NCBI RefSeq assembly: GCF_009363075.1
Contig: NZ_CP045293.1
Coordinates: 3,658,001 to 3,722,000, forward strand
Reading direction: 5' to 3'
Length of the DNA: 64,000 nt
Source: Paenibacillus guangzhouensis
GTDB lineage: Bacteria > Bacillota > Bacilli > Paenibacillales > Paenibacillaceae
A program made the position numbers and the translations under genes. Shown here in pieces: positions 49,901-57,644 of the stretch; position 1 is the first letter of the stretch, and each line of letters starts with the position of its first letter. The notes under the pieces were generated by a model, which saw only the letters and a program-made list of their open reading frames with translations, was not told the origin of the DNA and made no database searches.

Positions 49901-50575
49901 AACATCATACCCCGTCACACCCACATTGTCGGTCGATGCATTCCAGCTGAGCTTAATCTGCCCTGCACCAGGTTCTATGTAGGATAATCCTGTCGGTGCT
50001 GTCGGTGCCTCCGTATCAGGGCCTGCTGCTGCACCATACACTTCAAACTCCGACAATTGACCAGCCGGCCAACCTGAATTCGCCGTGATCACAAGTCTCA
50101 CATAACGCGTCTGTACCGCGGTAAAAGGAATACTCACAGTATTCGCAGCATTCGGGTCAAAGGTGTAATCTGCAGCAGCGACAATATCCGAGAAATTGCT
50201 TCCATTCGTGCTTCCTTGCACCGCAATTTTCTGTGTTCTCTTCTCCCATGCAGCAAGCGGCGGCAGCTTCACCACAACCTGATCCACGCTCGCCGCCGTA
50301 CCAAGGTCCACTTGAATCCATTGCGGAAACGCATTATTTGCACTTTCCCAATACGTTGATCCATCTCCATCATTTGCATTTCCCGCGCCGTATGGCGCAT
50401 TAAAAGAACTTGCAGTCATCGTCTTCCCTGAAGCCAAATTCGTTGCCGCATAGCTAACGGCAGGCAGCATGGTGAATTGACTCATCACCAATAGCACTGC
50501 TAGTACACCCATCATCCATGATTTCTGCTTGCGGCCTGCTCTTCCACGAGCGATACGCCTATGAAGCCTCCTCAT
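46922..50575 (-). CDS. secreted GH87 alpha-1,3-glucanase with discoidin, Fn3 and CARDB modules
   Basis: An extracellular endo-alpha-1,3-glucanase (mutanase) of 1217 residues. Modules: a signal peptide ending about 43 (SYAAT), a discoidin/CBM32 domain (about 45-185), Fn3 (190-275), a second discoidin domain (280-415), two CARDB domains (422-525 and 530-645), a CBM6/35-like sandwich (about 655-790), and a right-handed beta-helix (about 800-1217). The catalytic candidates are Asp991 (LADGVNF) and Asp1014-Asp1015 (NNGDDALAV). Their 23/24 spacing equals that of the three catalytic Asp of the Paenibacillus glycanilyticus enzyme Agl-FH1. The ribosome site AGGAG is 10 bp upstream. Monocistronic. Confidence 0.85.
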   Translation of the reverse strand: MRRLHRRIARGRAGRKQKSWMMGVLAVLLVMSQFTMLPAVSYAATNLASGKTMTASSFNAPYGAGNANDGDGSTYWESANNAFPQWIQVDLGTAASVDQVVVKLPPLAAWEKRTQKIAVQGSTNGSNFSDIVAAADYTFDPNAANTVSIPFTAVQTRYVRLVITANSGWPAGQLSEFEVYGAAAGPDTEAPTAPTGLSYIEPGAGQIKLSWNASTDNVGVTGYDVYLDSTLIGSVAGNVLTYTDNQPTTTTVTYTVRAKDAAGNLSAASNAVTRNGAVSGNNLAQGKPITASSVMQTYVAANANDGNTSTYWEGNANTYPNTLTVSLGANADITAVVLKLNPASEWGPRTQTLQVLGHDQNTTNFTNLVSSATYSFNPATGNTVTIPVTATASDVQLKFTANSGSTGGQVAEFQVIGVPAANPDLTITGLTWSPANPVETDNITLTAAVNNIGSAPSGATIVNFYSGDTLLGSSSVAGLAAGGSANINVSIGAKNAGTYPLTAKVNENNAVIETNKANNSYTSANPLVVNQIGSSDLVATTSWTPSNPMANQAVSFTVNLKNQGNLASASGAHGITVVVKNTAGATLQTLNGTYNGVLAAGANVNVSIPGTWTAVNGNYSVTTTAMVDANEAVIKQGNNTSTSSLNVYAARGAVMPYSRYDTEDATLGGGAVLKSAPTFDQALTASEASGQKYAALPSNGSSVQWTIRQGQGGAGVTMRFTMPDSSDGMGLNGSLDAYVNGAKVKTIPLTSYYNWQYFSGDMPADAPSGGRPLFRFDEVHFKLDQALQPGDTIRIQKTNGDSLEYGVDFLEIEPVPTAIARPANAVSVTDYGAVANDGQDDLAAFKAAVNAAVAGGKTLYIPAGMFHLSSMWEIGSASNMINNITITGAGIWHTNIQFTNPNAAGGGISLRISGKLDFSNVYMNSNLRSRYGQNAIYKGFMDNFGNNSVIRDVWVEHFECGFWVGDYAHTPAIYANGLTIENSRIRNNLADGVNFAQGTSNSIVRNSNLRNNGDDALAVWTSNTNGAPEGVNNTFSYNTIENNWRAGGIVFFGGSGHKADHNYIIDCVGGSGIRMNTVFPGYHFANNTGIVFSDNTIVNSGTSKDLYNGERGAIDLEASNDAIKNVTFTNIDIINSQRDAIQFGYGGGFQNIVFNQITINGTGLDGITTSRFSGPHLGAAIFTYTGNGAATFNNLTTSNIAYPNKYYIQNGFNLVIQ

Positions 50576-50720
50576 ACATCGATAACTCCTCTCAGGATGG
50601 TTTTTGGATTACATAGAAACTATACCAAAATCTTACATATCCAAATATGTGCACCCCTATCGTATATGTGTGTACTTCTACACAATTGTTCAACCCTCAT
50701 GGAGTCAAACGGGAAGACAG

Positions 50721-50752
50721 AAAAACGCCCATAAGCTTGCGGCTTAAGGCGC
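50721..50752 (-). terminator. terminator of the Lrp-family gene
   Basis: GCGCC and AAGC pair with GCTT and GGCG. The message ends in five T. Confidence 0.65.
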
Positions 50753-50775
50753 TCTTCAATATGGCTATGAGGCGA

Positions 50776-51210
50776 TTACACTTCATTCGAAATCAGACTT
50801 TTGTCTTCGAATGGCGTCGCCAGTACGATCAACGTCGTTGAGAACCCATGCGCACTGCACGCATCAAGAAAAGACGCAAGCGATTCCGTGTTCTCCGTAA
50901 CTACTTTCATCAAATAATTGTACTCGCCGCTAATCCGGTACAGATCAACCACCTCAGCAGAAGCTTCAATAAACGATACAAAATCTTTGCAGTTGTCCGT
51001 CTTGAACATGACGAATGCGGTGGTATGCTTGCCAAGCTTCGCCCCAGAAAGCTGCGCCCGGTAGCCTGTAATGATGCCTTGATCCTCCAGCTTCCGAATC
51101 CGTTCGGTTACGGCAGGCTGCGACATAGAGATCGTTCGACTCATCTCCGATATGGGCATACGGGCATTTTCGTGCATCAACGATAATATTTTCCGATCAA
51201 TTTGATCCAT
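50776..51210 (-). CDS. Lrp/AsnC-family regulator
   Basis: A 144-residue regulator: an N-terminal helix-turn-helix (IDRKILSLMHENARMPISEMSRTISMSQPAVTERIRKLEDQGII) and a C-terminal RAM ligand-binding domain (about 62-140; SGEYNYLMKVVTENTESLASFLDAC). The ATG at 51210 has GAGGTGG 8 bp upstream. It is divergent from an OYE-type reductase 146 bp away and probably regulates it (inference). Confidence 0.92.
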   Translation of the reverse strand: MDQIDRKILSLMHENARMPISEMSRTISMSQPAVTERIRKLEDQGIITGYRAQLSGAKLGKHTTAFVMFKTDNCKDFVSFIEASAEVVDLYRISGEYNYLMKVVTENTESLASFLDACSAHGFSTTLIVLATPFEDKSLISNEV

Positions 51211-51355
51211 AACGATAGCCACCTCATTATTAAAGGTATAAACGCAAAAAGAAATAAAATTGTTAACTTTTAAGTAGAATGTTCCTTCATATTACTATGT
51301 AAACCATCCGTTTTCCATTATAAAATTGCACTATCAAAAATAAAGGAGATGCGAT

Positions 51356-52348
51356 ATGACGATCACATTGAATCAACCCATTACGATTGGCGGACTCACC
51401 TTAAAAAACCGATTAGTCATGGCACCGATGCAGCAATATAAAGGTACACCCGAAGCCTATGCCACGGAGCACCACATCCAACATTATGGCCGGAGAGCCA
51501 GACATGTTGGGCTGATGATCCTGGAATCGACCGCCGTCTCGGCGGATGGCCGGCTGGTACCAAACGATATCGGTATTTTTACGGATCAGCACGTCGAACC
51601 CTTAAGAGAAATTGTGAAGGCAGTCCATGCGCACAACACACATATTTTCATCCAACTGTCCCATGGCGGGCGGAAATCTTCGCCTGAAGTGACGCGCACG
51701 CTCGTAGCCCCTAGCGCGATTCCTTTCGATGAGGTGTATGGCACCCCTGAAGCATTATCGATCGACGAGATTCAGCGCCTAGTTGATGATTATCGGCTGG
51801 CGGCTAGACGGAGTCTTGAGGCTGGATTTGATGGCATTGAGATTCACGCCGCACATGGATTCCTGGTCCACGAGTTTCTATCGCCGCTATCTAACAAACG
51901 CCATGATCACTACGGCGGTTCACCCGAGAACAGAACACGATTCCTGCGCGAGATTCTAACGGCTATTCGTGGCGAGGTCGGTCAAGATTACCCCGTTATC
52001 ATTCGAGTCTCTGCCACGGACTATGCCGAAGGCGGACTGACGCCTGCATCGATAGCCCAGATGCTCAAGCCGTTCGAATCAGAACTCGATGCGATTGATG
52101 TCTCGACAGGCGGATTGCTGCCGATTCAACCCAAGGATGTACACACGGGCTATCAATTGCCTCATGCGGCTGTGTTCAAGCAGCTCCTTCATATGCCCGT
52201 CATCGCCGTGGGAAATCTGCACTCACGCAGCATTGCCGACCGCATCCTTGAGGATGAACTCGCAGACAGCATCGCCATTGGCCGCCCCCTTCTCTCGGAC
52301 CCGGATTACGCCGATACGATGTTAACTCCCGAATCTTTAGGCATATGA
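51356..52348 (+). CDS. OYE-family NADH:flavin oxidoreductase, YqjM/NamA-like
   Basis: A 330-residue FMN-containing TIM-barrel ene-reductase. The opening IGGLTLKNRLVMAPMQQY, the substrate motif IQLSHGGRKSS, the FMN/active-site block EIHAAHGFLVHEFLSPLSNKRHDHYGGSPENRTRF (His-His pair type) and the C-terminal IAIGRPLLSDPDY are typical. It should reduce alpha,beta-unsaturated carbonyls or nitro compounds. AAAGGAG precedes the ATG. A membrane protein gene overlaps its stop. Confidence 0.92.
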   Translation: MTITLNQPITIGGLTLKNRLVMAPMQQYKGTPEAYATEHHIQHYGRRARHVGLMILESTAVSADGRLVPNDIGIFTDQHVEPLREIVKAVHAHNTHIFIQLSHGGRKSSPEVTRTLVAPSAIPFDEVYGTPEALSIDEIQRLVDDYRLAARRSLEAGFDGIEIHAAHGFLVHEFLSPLSNKRHDHYGGSPENRTRFLREILTAIRGEVGQDYPVIIRVSATDYAEGGLTPASIAQMLKPFESELDAIDVSTGGLLPIQPKDVHTGYQLPHAAVFKQLLHMPVIAVGNLHSRSIADRILEDELADSIAIGRPLLSDPDYADTMLTPESLGI

Positions 52349-52905
52349 CCAAGATCCTCATAAATCAATCTACAGGTGGACTTTTTCCAATCGGTCTTCA
52401 CTTATACTTGGACTATCGAATTTGGAAAAAGAAAAGAGGAATCCGATTGAATACCTTATCGATTTATCTCATTGTCGTCGTCGTTATTCTTCTGAGCATT
52501 GGAAAAGAGAAAGCCATTCAGCCTTCTCGCATGTGGATTACACCGGCGCTATTCGCCTGGCTCGTCTATTCAAGCCTCTCGCAAACCACGAACTTAACGC
52601 CCTTAAGCTTCGTGCTCTATATCATCTGTCTTGCTGTTGGATTAGGTATAGGCGTGTGGCGTGGTTCGCTTGATAAAGTTCGTTATAACCCAAGCACGGG
52701 GAAAATCACTTCCCAGAGCTCTATCGGCGGGGTCATCGTATTTCTGGCAGTCATGCTGCTGCGTCTTGCGGTTGGATATTGGGGAAAAGAGCATGCTCTG
52801 GTATCATTAAGTAATGCACTCCTCTTCATCCCACTCGGGAGTGTCTGCGCACGCCGTTATGTCATCTACATGAAGTATCAACGATTACAGGGGCAGCGCA
52901 GATAG
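52345..52905 (+). CDS. CcdC-like (DUF1453) membrane protein
   Basis: A 186-residue (or about 152-residue) protein with four hydrophobic helices (IYLIVVVVILLSIG, PALFAWLVYSSL, LSFVLYIICLAVGLGIGVWRG, VIVFLAVMLLRLAVGYW). The segment GVWRGSLDKVRYNPSTGKITSQSS resembles the CcdC/DUF1453 family. The ATG overlaps the preceding stop by 4 bp, but a TTG at 52447 with AGAGGA 5-7 bp upstream is the better ribosome site. The true N-terminus is therefore unsure. Role unknown. Confidence 0.7.
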   Translation: MTKILINQSTGGLFPIGLHLYLDYRIWKKKRGIRLNTLSIYLIVVVVILLSIGKEKAIQPSRMWITPALFAWLVYSSLSQTTNLTPLSFVLYIICLAVGLGIGVWRGSLDKVRYNPSTGKITSQSSIGGVIVFLAVMLLRLAVGYWGKEHALVSLSNALLFIPLGSVCARRYVIYMKYQRLQGQRR

Positions 52906-52947
52906 TAACGGCCTGACTTTACGGGCGGAAAGCGTGATTTAAGACAC

Positions 52948-54180
52948 ATGCCTACAAATCGATGGTCACAACTCGCTGAGACAATTTCATCCCGCTCCAG
53001 AACGATTACGTTAAGTTTCATTATCTTTGCGCTGATCATCCAGACGATCAATCGATCCTCCTTCGCCATCGCAGCGATCGAAACCCTGTGCTTCGTCGCC
53101 TACTTGGTGCTTATCTGGTCGTCCGACGGGTGGCTCATGGATTACCGGAAACGCGCCGCGGCTGTCATCCTCATCTGGCTCCTACTGGCTGCAGCCTGGA
53201 TCGGATTCGACACCTATAAGACATCCAATATCCTCATATTCTGTCTGATTGCCTATAACGCACTTCGGCTGCCTGGGAGCCTCTCCATACTATTCACAGC
53301 GGCCATTATCGTGCTGGATGCGGCCATCTGGTTCTTCATGGAACGTGTCAGCATCGATGTGATCTTCATGTATTCGGTTGTTCATGGCGGCATGTATGGA
53401 TTTTTCTGGGGCGCGAGAATGAGGCGTGAGTCGAATGCGATCAAACAGCAGCATTATCAGGAACTGCGTGTCATGCACACCCAGCTAGAGCAGACCCATC
53501 GCGCACTGAAGCAATCCCATAAGGAACTGGAAGAAGCTTCGGTCCGCTCATTACGTTATGCCGTTCTAGAGGAACGCACGCGGATCGCTCGCGATATTCA
53601 TGATAGCATCGGCCATGGCCTTACCTCCGTCATCGTCCAGCTGCAGGCGTTACCCTATATGATCAAGGCAAACACGGCTGAAGCCGATGCGACGCTGTCG
53701 AATGTCCTGGATGTGGCCCGCAACTGCCTGACCGAAGTGCGTACTGTCGTTCATCAGATGGCCATCGATGATGCCGGACTCGGATTACTTGCGTTAAAAA
53801 GCTTGATCAATTCTGTCCAAGAACAGAGCGGATTACAGATCACGCTTAACGTGAAAGGGGACGTGACGCCATGGAAAGCGGACGTATCCGAGCTGCTGTA
53901 CCGCGTTCTTCAAGAGTCGCTTACGAACGCGATTCGCCATGCAAAGGCGACTCACGTTCATGTATCGGTCAACGAGCAACCGGAGAAGATTACGATGAGG
54001 ATTCAGGACAATGGGTCGTGGACCGGGGATGCCCCGCCTTCTCCTGGATTTGGCATCAACGGCATGCGCGAGAGATGTGAATGTGCGGGCGGTTCATTCT
54101 TCATGCGAACCAACCACCCTCACGGGCTCGCATTGATCGCAACAATACCCGTGGATAACTGCCCAATGGAAGGAGAATAA
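52948..54180 (+). CDS. NarL-type sensor histidine kinase (HisKA_3)
   Basis: A 410-residue kinase with five or six N-terminal membrane helices (about 20-155), a coiled-coil linker (160-205), HisKA_3 with phospho-acceptor His218 (RIARDIHDSIGHGLTSV) and an ATPase domain (LLYRVLQESLTNAIRHAKATH, IQDNG, GFGINGMRERC). This is the LiaS/DesK class. There is only a short extracellular portion, suggesting a membrane or envelope signal. It is followed 2 bp later by its response regulator. Confidence 0.92.
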   Translation: MPTNRWSQLAETISSRSRTITLSFIIFALIIQTINRSSFAIAAIETLCFVAYLVLIWSSDGWLMDYRKRAAAVILIWLLLAAAWIGFDTYKTSNILIFCLIAYNALRLPGSLSILFTAAIIVLDAAIWFFMERVSIDVIFMYSVVHGGMYGFFWGARMRRESNAIKQQHYQELRVMHTQLEQTHRALKQSHKELEEASVRSLRYAVLEERTRIARDIHDSIGHGLTSVIVQLQALPYMIKANTAEADATLSNVLDVARNCLTEVRTVVHQMAIDDAGLGLLALKSLINSVQEQSGLQITLNVKGDVTPWKADVSELLYRVLQESLTNAIRHAKATHVHVSVNEQPEKITMRIQDNGSWTGDAPPSPGFGINGMRERCECAGGSFFMRTNHPHGLALIATIPVDNCPMEGE

Positions 54181-54182
54181 CC

Positions 54183-54848
54183 ATGGAGCCAATTACGGTA
54201 GCTATTATCGATGATCAACCGTTCATTCGACACGGCCTGCGTTATATTATTAATGCGCAAGAAGACATGCGTGTCGTTGGTGAGGCAGGGAATGGTCGCG
54301 AAGCGGTTGAACTGGCTGCAAGCACGTATCCACAGGTTCTGCTGATGGATGTGCAAATGCCGGAATACAGCGGGATTGAGGCGACGCGTGACATCTTGTC
54401 TATGTGGCCGGACAGCAAGGTCGTCATTCTAACCACCTTCGATACGGAGGAATATGTCTATGGCGGCATACGTGCAGGCGCTGTCGGTTATTTATTGAAG
54501 GACGCTGCGCCAAATGAGCTCATTGATGCCATTCAAGCCGCACATCGCGGAGAAGCGATCTTTCGAACAACTATGGCTGCGAAGGTCATTGCCCATGCAC
54601 TGAACGATGTGATCACACCGGAGAATAAAGATAACCCCCACGTTCACCTCGTGGATTCTTTTACCGAGCGTGAGCTGGAGGTCCTTCAACAAATGGCATA
54701 CGGACTAAGAAATGAAGAGATCGCGAACCAGCTGCATATTGGGGAAAGTACGGTGAAGACGCACGTCCATCGTATTTTACAGAAATTCGGCGTTCAAGAT
54801 CGAACGCAGGCCGTTGTCTATGCCATTCGCAATCGGATCGTACAGTAG
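54183..54848 (+). CDS. NarL/LuxR-family response regulator
   Basis: A 221-residue regulator: a receiver domain with Asp56 (VLLMDVQMP) and Lys in GYLLKDAAP, and a C-terminal LuxR helix-turn-helix (FTERELEVLQQMAYGLRNEEIANQLHIGESTVKTHVHRILQKF). Its cognate kinase is the gene directly before. The target genes are not evident; the adjoining MFS/MarR genes have their own regulator. Confidence 0.93.
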   Translation: MEPITVAIIDDQPFIRHGLRYIINAQEDMRVVGEAGNGREAVELAASTYPQVLLMDVQMPEYSGIEATRDILSMWPDSKVVILTTFDTEEYVYGGIRAGAVGYLLKDAAPNELIDAIQAAHRGEAIFRTTMAAKVIAHALNDVITPENKDNPHVHLVDSFTERELEVLQQMAYGLRNEEIANQLHIGESTVKTHVHRILQKFGVQDRTQAVVYAIRNRIVQ

Positions 54849-54849
54849 T

Positions 54850-54876
54850 GAACCGCCTTGTCATACAAGGCGGTTC
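54850..54876 (+). terminator. strong hairpin after two-component genes
   Basis: A 12-bp perfect stem (54850-54861 with 54865-54876) and a three-base loop, overlapping the stop region. It lacks a T-run and may work with the next hairpin. Confidence 0.6.
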
Positions 54877-54894
54877 GGTGCGTTCCAAACATAC

Positions 54895-54921
54895 AAAAAA
54901 ACGGCATTTCTGCCGTTTTTT
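54895..54921. terminator. bidirectional terminator
   Basis: AAAAAACGGCA, a 4-nt loop, TGCCGTTTTTT. It ends both the response-regulator gene and the facing unknown gene. Confidence 0.9.
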
Positions 54922-54929
54922 CGATCGGA

Positions 54930-55598
54930 TCAACCTTCTAATCCATGGTCTTCTTGAATTTTGTATAATCCTTGGAGAATCAAATCCGCAGGATCCCGGT
55001 TGAGCAGGAGCTGCATCATCAAGAAATGGATCGGGAATGCACAAGTGTTGTTCCCTTCGACGATCGATGGGAAGCCTGCTTCGAACACGGGCCCGTGCTC
55101 TTCATTCCAGTCCAGTCCGGCATGGACCGTATCCGGGAATTCCTCTTTGACAGCCGCGAGAAGTTGAGGGATAAGCACTTGATCAATTAGCGCCTTCGCT
55201 TCGTCTTCGGTCTCCGGTGATTTCGGCAGCAATTTGCCGCCCTTCGTCTTCATGAGATCTACGAAGAAGGAAGCCATCCATTGTTCCGGCTTATCGCTCG
55301 ACTGGAACTTCTCGATTAATTCACGCAGGAAAAATCCGCATACATAACCGTCATCCGATGCATCTTTTACTTGATAAATAAAAATAGGGCCGTAAACCTC
55401 GTGGTTCAATACCTGTCCTTGTACCTCACTGTAATATCTACGAAGCGCAACAAGGCCGTTATGATGAACAGCATTGACCAGCTCAGTAAATTTCTCTGCC
55501 GAAGCAGTATCCTCATTGCTGTTGTTCGTTGGTTCATTGTTCGTTGGTTCATTGTTCGTCGGTTCATTGTTCATGGTTTCATTTGTCATCTTATTCAC
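54930..55598 (-). CDS. hypothetical protein with NNEPT tandem repeat at N-terminus
   Basis: Not recognised. A 222-residue soluble acidic protein: a low-complexity head with three tandem NNEPT units (about 10-25), then a globular region with FTELVNAVHHNGLVALRRYYSE, GYVCGFFLREL and AFPIHFLMMQLLLNRDPADLILQGLYKI. No membrane helix or signal peptide is visible. The GTG start overlaps the MFS stop in a GTGA; ATG at residue 4 is an alternative. It is coupled to the MFS exporter, so perhaps an accessory protein (inference). The 15-bp DNA repeat could vary in length without breaking the frame. Confidence 0.72.
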   Translation of the reverse strand: MNKMTNETMNNEPTNNEPTNNEPTNNSNEDTASAEKFTELVNAVHHNGLVALRRYYSEVQGQVLNHEVYGPIFIYQVKDASDDGYVCGFFLRELIEKFQSSDKPEQWMASFFVDLMKTKGGKLLPKSPETEDEAKALIDQVLIPQLLAAVKEEFPDTVHAGLDWNEEHGPVFEAGFPSIVEGNNTCAFPIHFLMMQLLLNRDPADLILQGLYKIQEDHGLEG

Positions 55599-57004
55599 CC
55601 ATTACCCATCATATCATTCGGCAAGATCGAGCGTCTAGTCCCACCCTTCCCAATGCGGAAAGATACGCAAAAACTCAAGATAACAAAAATAAGCTGAGTA
55701 CCTAAAGCCAGCATAATTCCAATGAACATATTACCGCCGACATGTTCGCTCATGGCCATAAAAGCACCGCCGATGCCAATGCTCACCCCCGGGCAAAAGG
55801 CATCAACAAATTGCAGATAAGAGGAAACCTCGCCTTCTTCACCCGGATTCGCATGATGCAGCGCGATCGCCCCTGTCGTCGGGTTCGCAAGTCCGATCCC
55901 AAAGCCAGTCAATATCTGCGAGACAACCGCAAGAAGAATTCCTCCGCTCTCGAAGCCAACGACGGCGATCACCATGGAGACGCCTACGATCATCATGCCA
56001 ATACCGAAAATAACCCGTTTTTCTCTACCATGCCCTTGATCCCGTTCATCCCATTTCGATTGCAGCCAAGCAGCTGTAGACCAACTCAGCGCACCTGCGG
56101 CGACAATCAATCCGGCCATGTCAGCCGACAACCCTTTAACCTTAATCAATGCCAATACGACATAACTCTCCGTCGCAACGTAACACGCAACATACAGTCC
56201 TCTAGCAACGATGGTTGCCGGTAGTCCTCTACGGATCTTGAATGTATCTACCGGAAGCAGTTTCTGCATCGGTCTAACCATAAGGATTAATCCGATGCAG
56301 GCCAGCACAACGCCGATCCAATCGGTTATATTACTTAATCCGGCCAGTAGCAATCCTGTGCCTAGGGTCAATACGATGGCGAATCCTTCTTTACGACGAT
56401 TGGAGGAGCGATGTTCTGCATGCAATTTGCGAAAGGAAGGAAGGGTCAACATCACAGCTAAAGCGATGAATGGCAATACAAGCCAGAATACAAATCTCCA
56501 CGACACGTATTCTGCCAACAGCCCGGCAAAATAAGGTCCGATCAGTGCAGGCAGGATATAAGCACTAGAGAACGCAGCCAATATTTTCGTTCGAAGCGCA
56601 TCCGGATAGCTTAATGTGATGCTGTAATAGATACAGGTCACAATCGCCCCGGCTCCAAAACCTTGGAGCACCCGGCCCCCGATGAGCATCAGCATATTCA
56701 TGGACACAGCAGCAACGATAACCCCGACGACAAAAATAGCGATCGCGATGGAAAAGGATCGATACGCACCGATCTTGCCTATCTGCTGTCCCATGATCAT
56801 CGTCCCCAAAATCTGTGACAGCAAAAATGCGCTGAATATCCAACCGTAAAAAGAAATGCCGTGTAAATGCTGAGCTACGCTAGGCGCAATCGTCGTAACA
56901 GCTAACCCTTCGAAAGCTACGGTCGTAACTGCTAGGACGATACCGATGGTTAGGGCTCTATATCGCACATCCAATATACCTATTTTATTTGATTCTTGTT
57001 CCAT
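55595..57004 (-). CDS. MFS multidrug transporter, EmrB/QacA-like
   Basis: A 469-residue membrane protein with about 14 predicted helices. The motif A-like segment after helix 2 is GQQIGKIGAYRSF, with GRVLQGFGAGAI as motif C region. It matches drug:H+ antiporters of the DHA2 type that export hydrophobic compounds. An ATG start with GGAGGG upstream is used here; GTG at 57010 is possible. It sits 97 bp after a MarR regulator gene, with a shared MarR-like site upstream of each. Confidence 0.9.
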   Translation of the reverse strand: MEQESNKIGILDVRYRALTIGIVLAVTTVAFEGLAVTTIAPSVAQHLHGISFYGWIFSAFLLSQILGTMIMGQQIGKIGAYRSFSIAIAIFVVGVIVAAVSMNMLMLIGGRVLQGFGAGAIVTCIYYSITLSYPDALRTKILAAFSSAYILPALIGPYFAGLLAEYVSWRFVFWLVLPFIALAVMLTLPSFRKLHAEHRSSNRRKEGFAIVLTLGTGLLLAGLSNITDWIGVVLACIGLILMVRPMQKLLPVDTFKIRRGLPATIVARGLYVACYVATESYVVLALIKVKGLSADMAGLIVAAGALSWSTAAWLQSKWDERDQGHGREKRVIFGIGMMIVGVSMVIAVVGFESGGILLAVVSQILTGFGIGLANPTTGAIALHHANPGEEGEVSSYLQFVDAFCPGVSIGIGGAFMAMSEHVGGNMFIGIMLALGTQLIFVILSFCVSFRIGKGGTRRSILPNDMMGNG

Positions 57005-57039
57005 ATTCACTCTTCCCTCCTCATTTAATAGTCTTGATG

Positions 57040-57055
57040 ATAGTTGTCATGGCAT
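57040..57055. promoter_or_regulatory. MarR-type operator upstream of the MFS gene
   Basis: ATAGTTGTCATGGCAT is nearly the same as ATAGTTGCTATGACTAT (57558-57574) in front of the marR gene. Confidence 0.5.
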
Positions 57056-57086
57056 CTATATGATTAAAAAAATATATAATCGTGAT

Positions 57087-57112
57087 AAGACCTGCACCGG
57101 ATTACAGGTCTT
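57087..57112 (-). terminator. hairpin at the end of marR
   Basis: AAGACCTG pairs with CAGGTCTT with a 10-nt loop and overlaps the stop codon region. No strong T-run, so probably attenuating rather than full termination before the MFS gene. Confidence 0.45.
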
Positions 57113-57527
57113 TCACGTTGTTGTACATCACCGCTAGAATCCTTCGGAAGGTCTCCACCTCTTGTTCCGATAACCCCTCAATCGTTTTCTGATAAGCCTC
57201 AATTGAGGGTGCAAGGATTTCCTCTTTGATTTCCCTACCTTTGGCCGTCAAATAGACCCGCAGTGATCTTCGATCCGTCTCATGGGTGACACGATGGACA
57301 AATCCCTTTTTCTCAAGCTTGAACAGCATGCGCGCAATATTCGTCTGGTCTTTAAACAGCCGTTCCGCGATGTCTTTCTGCGTAATCCCTTCCTTTTCCC
57401 ACAGGATGACTAGAATCTCCCACTGATCTACCGTAATATCAAAAGGGTTAACGACTTTCTGATAATAATTGTTCAGCTTCAAATCAGCACGATGCACAAT
57501 CACACCGATATACTTTTCTAATTCCAA
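57102..57527 (-). CDS. MarR-family regulator
   Basis: A 141-residue winged-helix regulator: VDQWEILVILWEKEGITQKDIAERLFKDQTNIARMLFKLEKKGFVHRVTHETDRRSLRVYLTAKG is the MarR DNA-binding core, flanked by helices for dimerisation. It precedes the MFS exporter and has an operator-like repeat before itself and before the exporter, so it is likely the exporter repressor, released by the exported compound. Confidence 0.93.
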   Translation of the reverse strand: MELEKYIGVIVHRADLKLNNYYQKVVNPFDITVDQWEILVILWEKEGITQKDIAERLFKDQTNIARMLFKLEKKGFVHRVTHETDRRSLRVYLTAKGREIKEEILAPSIEAYQKTIEGLSEQEVETFRRILAVMYNNVKDL

Positions 57528-57557
57528 GCGTAAGTCTCCTTGTCACATGACATGATT

Positions 57558-57574
57558 ATAGTTGCTATGACTAT
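57558..57574. promoter_or_regulatory. MarR-type operator upstream of marR
   Basis: ATAGTTGCTATGACTAT, with ATAGT/ACTAT arms. It is the partner of the site at 57040-57055. Confidence 0.5.
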
Positions 57575-57644
57575 TATATTTTCGCCGTCCGTAAATTTCA
57601 ATACCCATTAGAATCGAACCCCTGTCCATTTATGACTCGAATCC

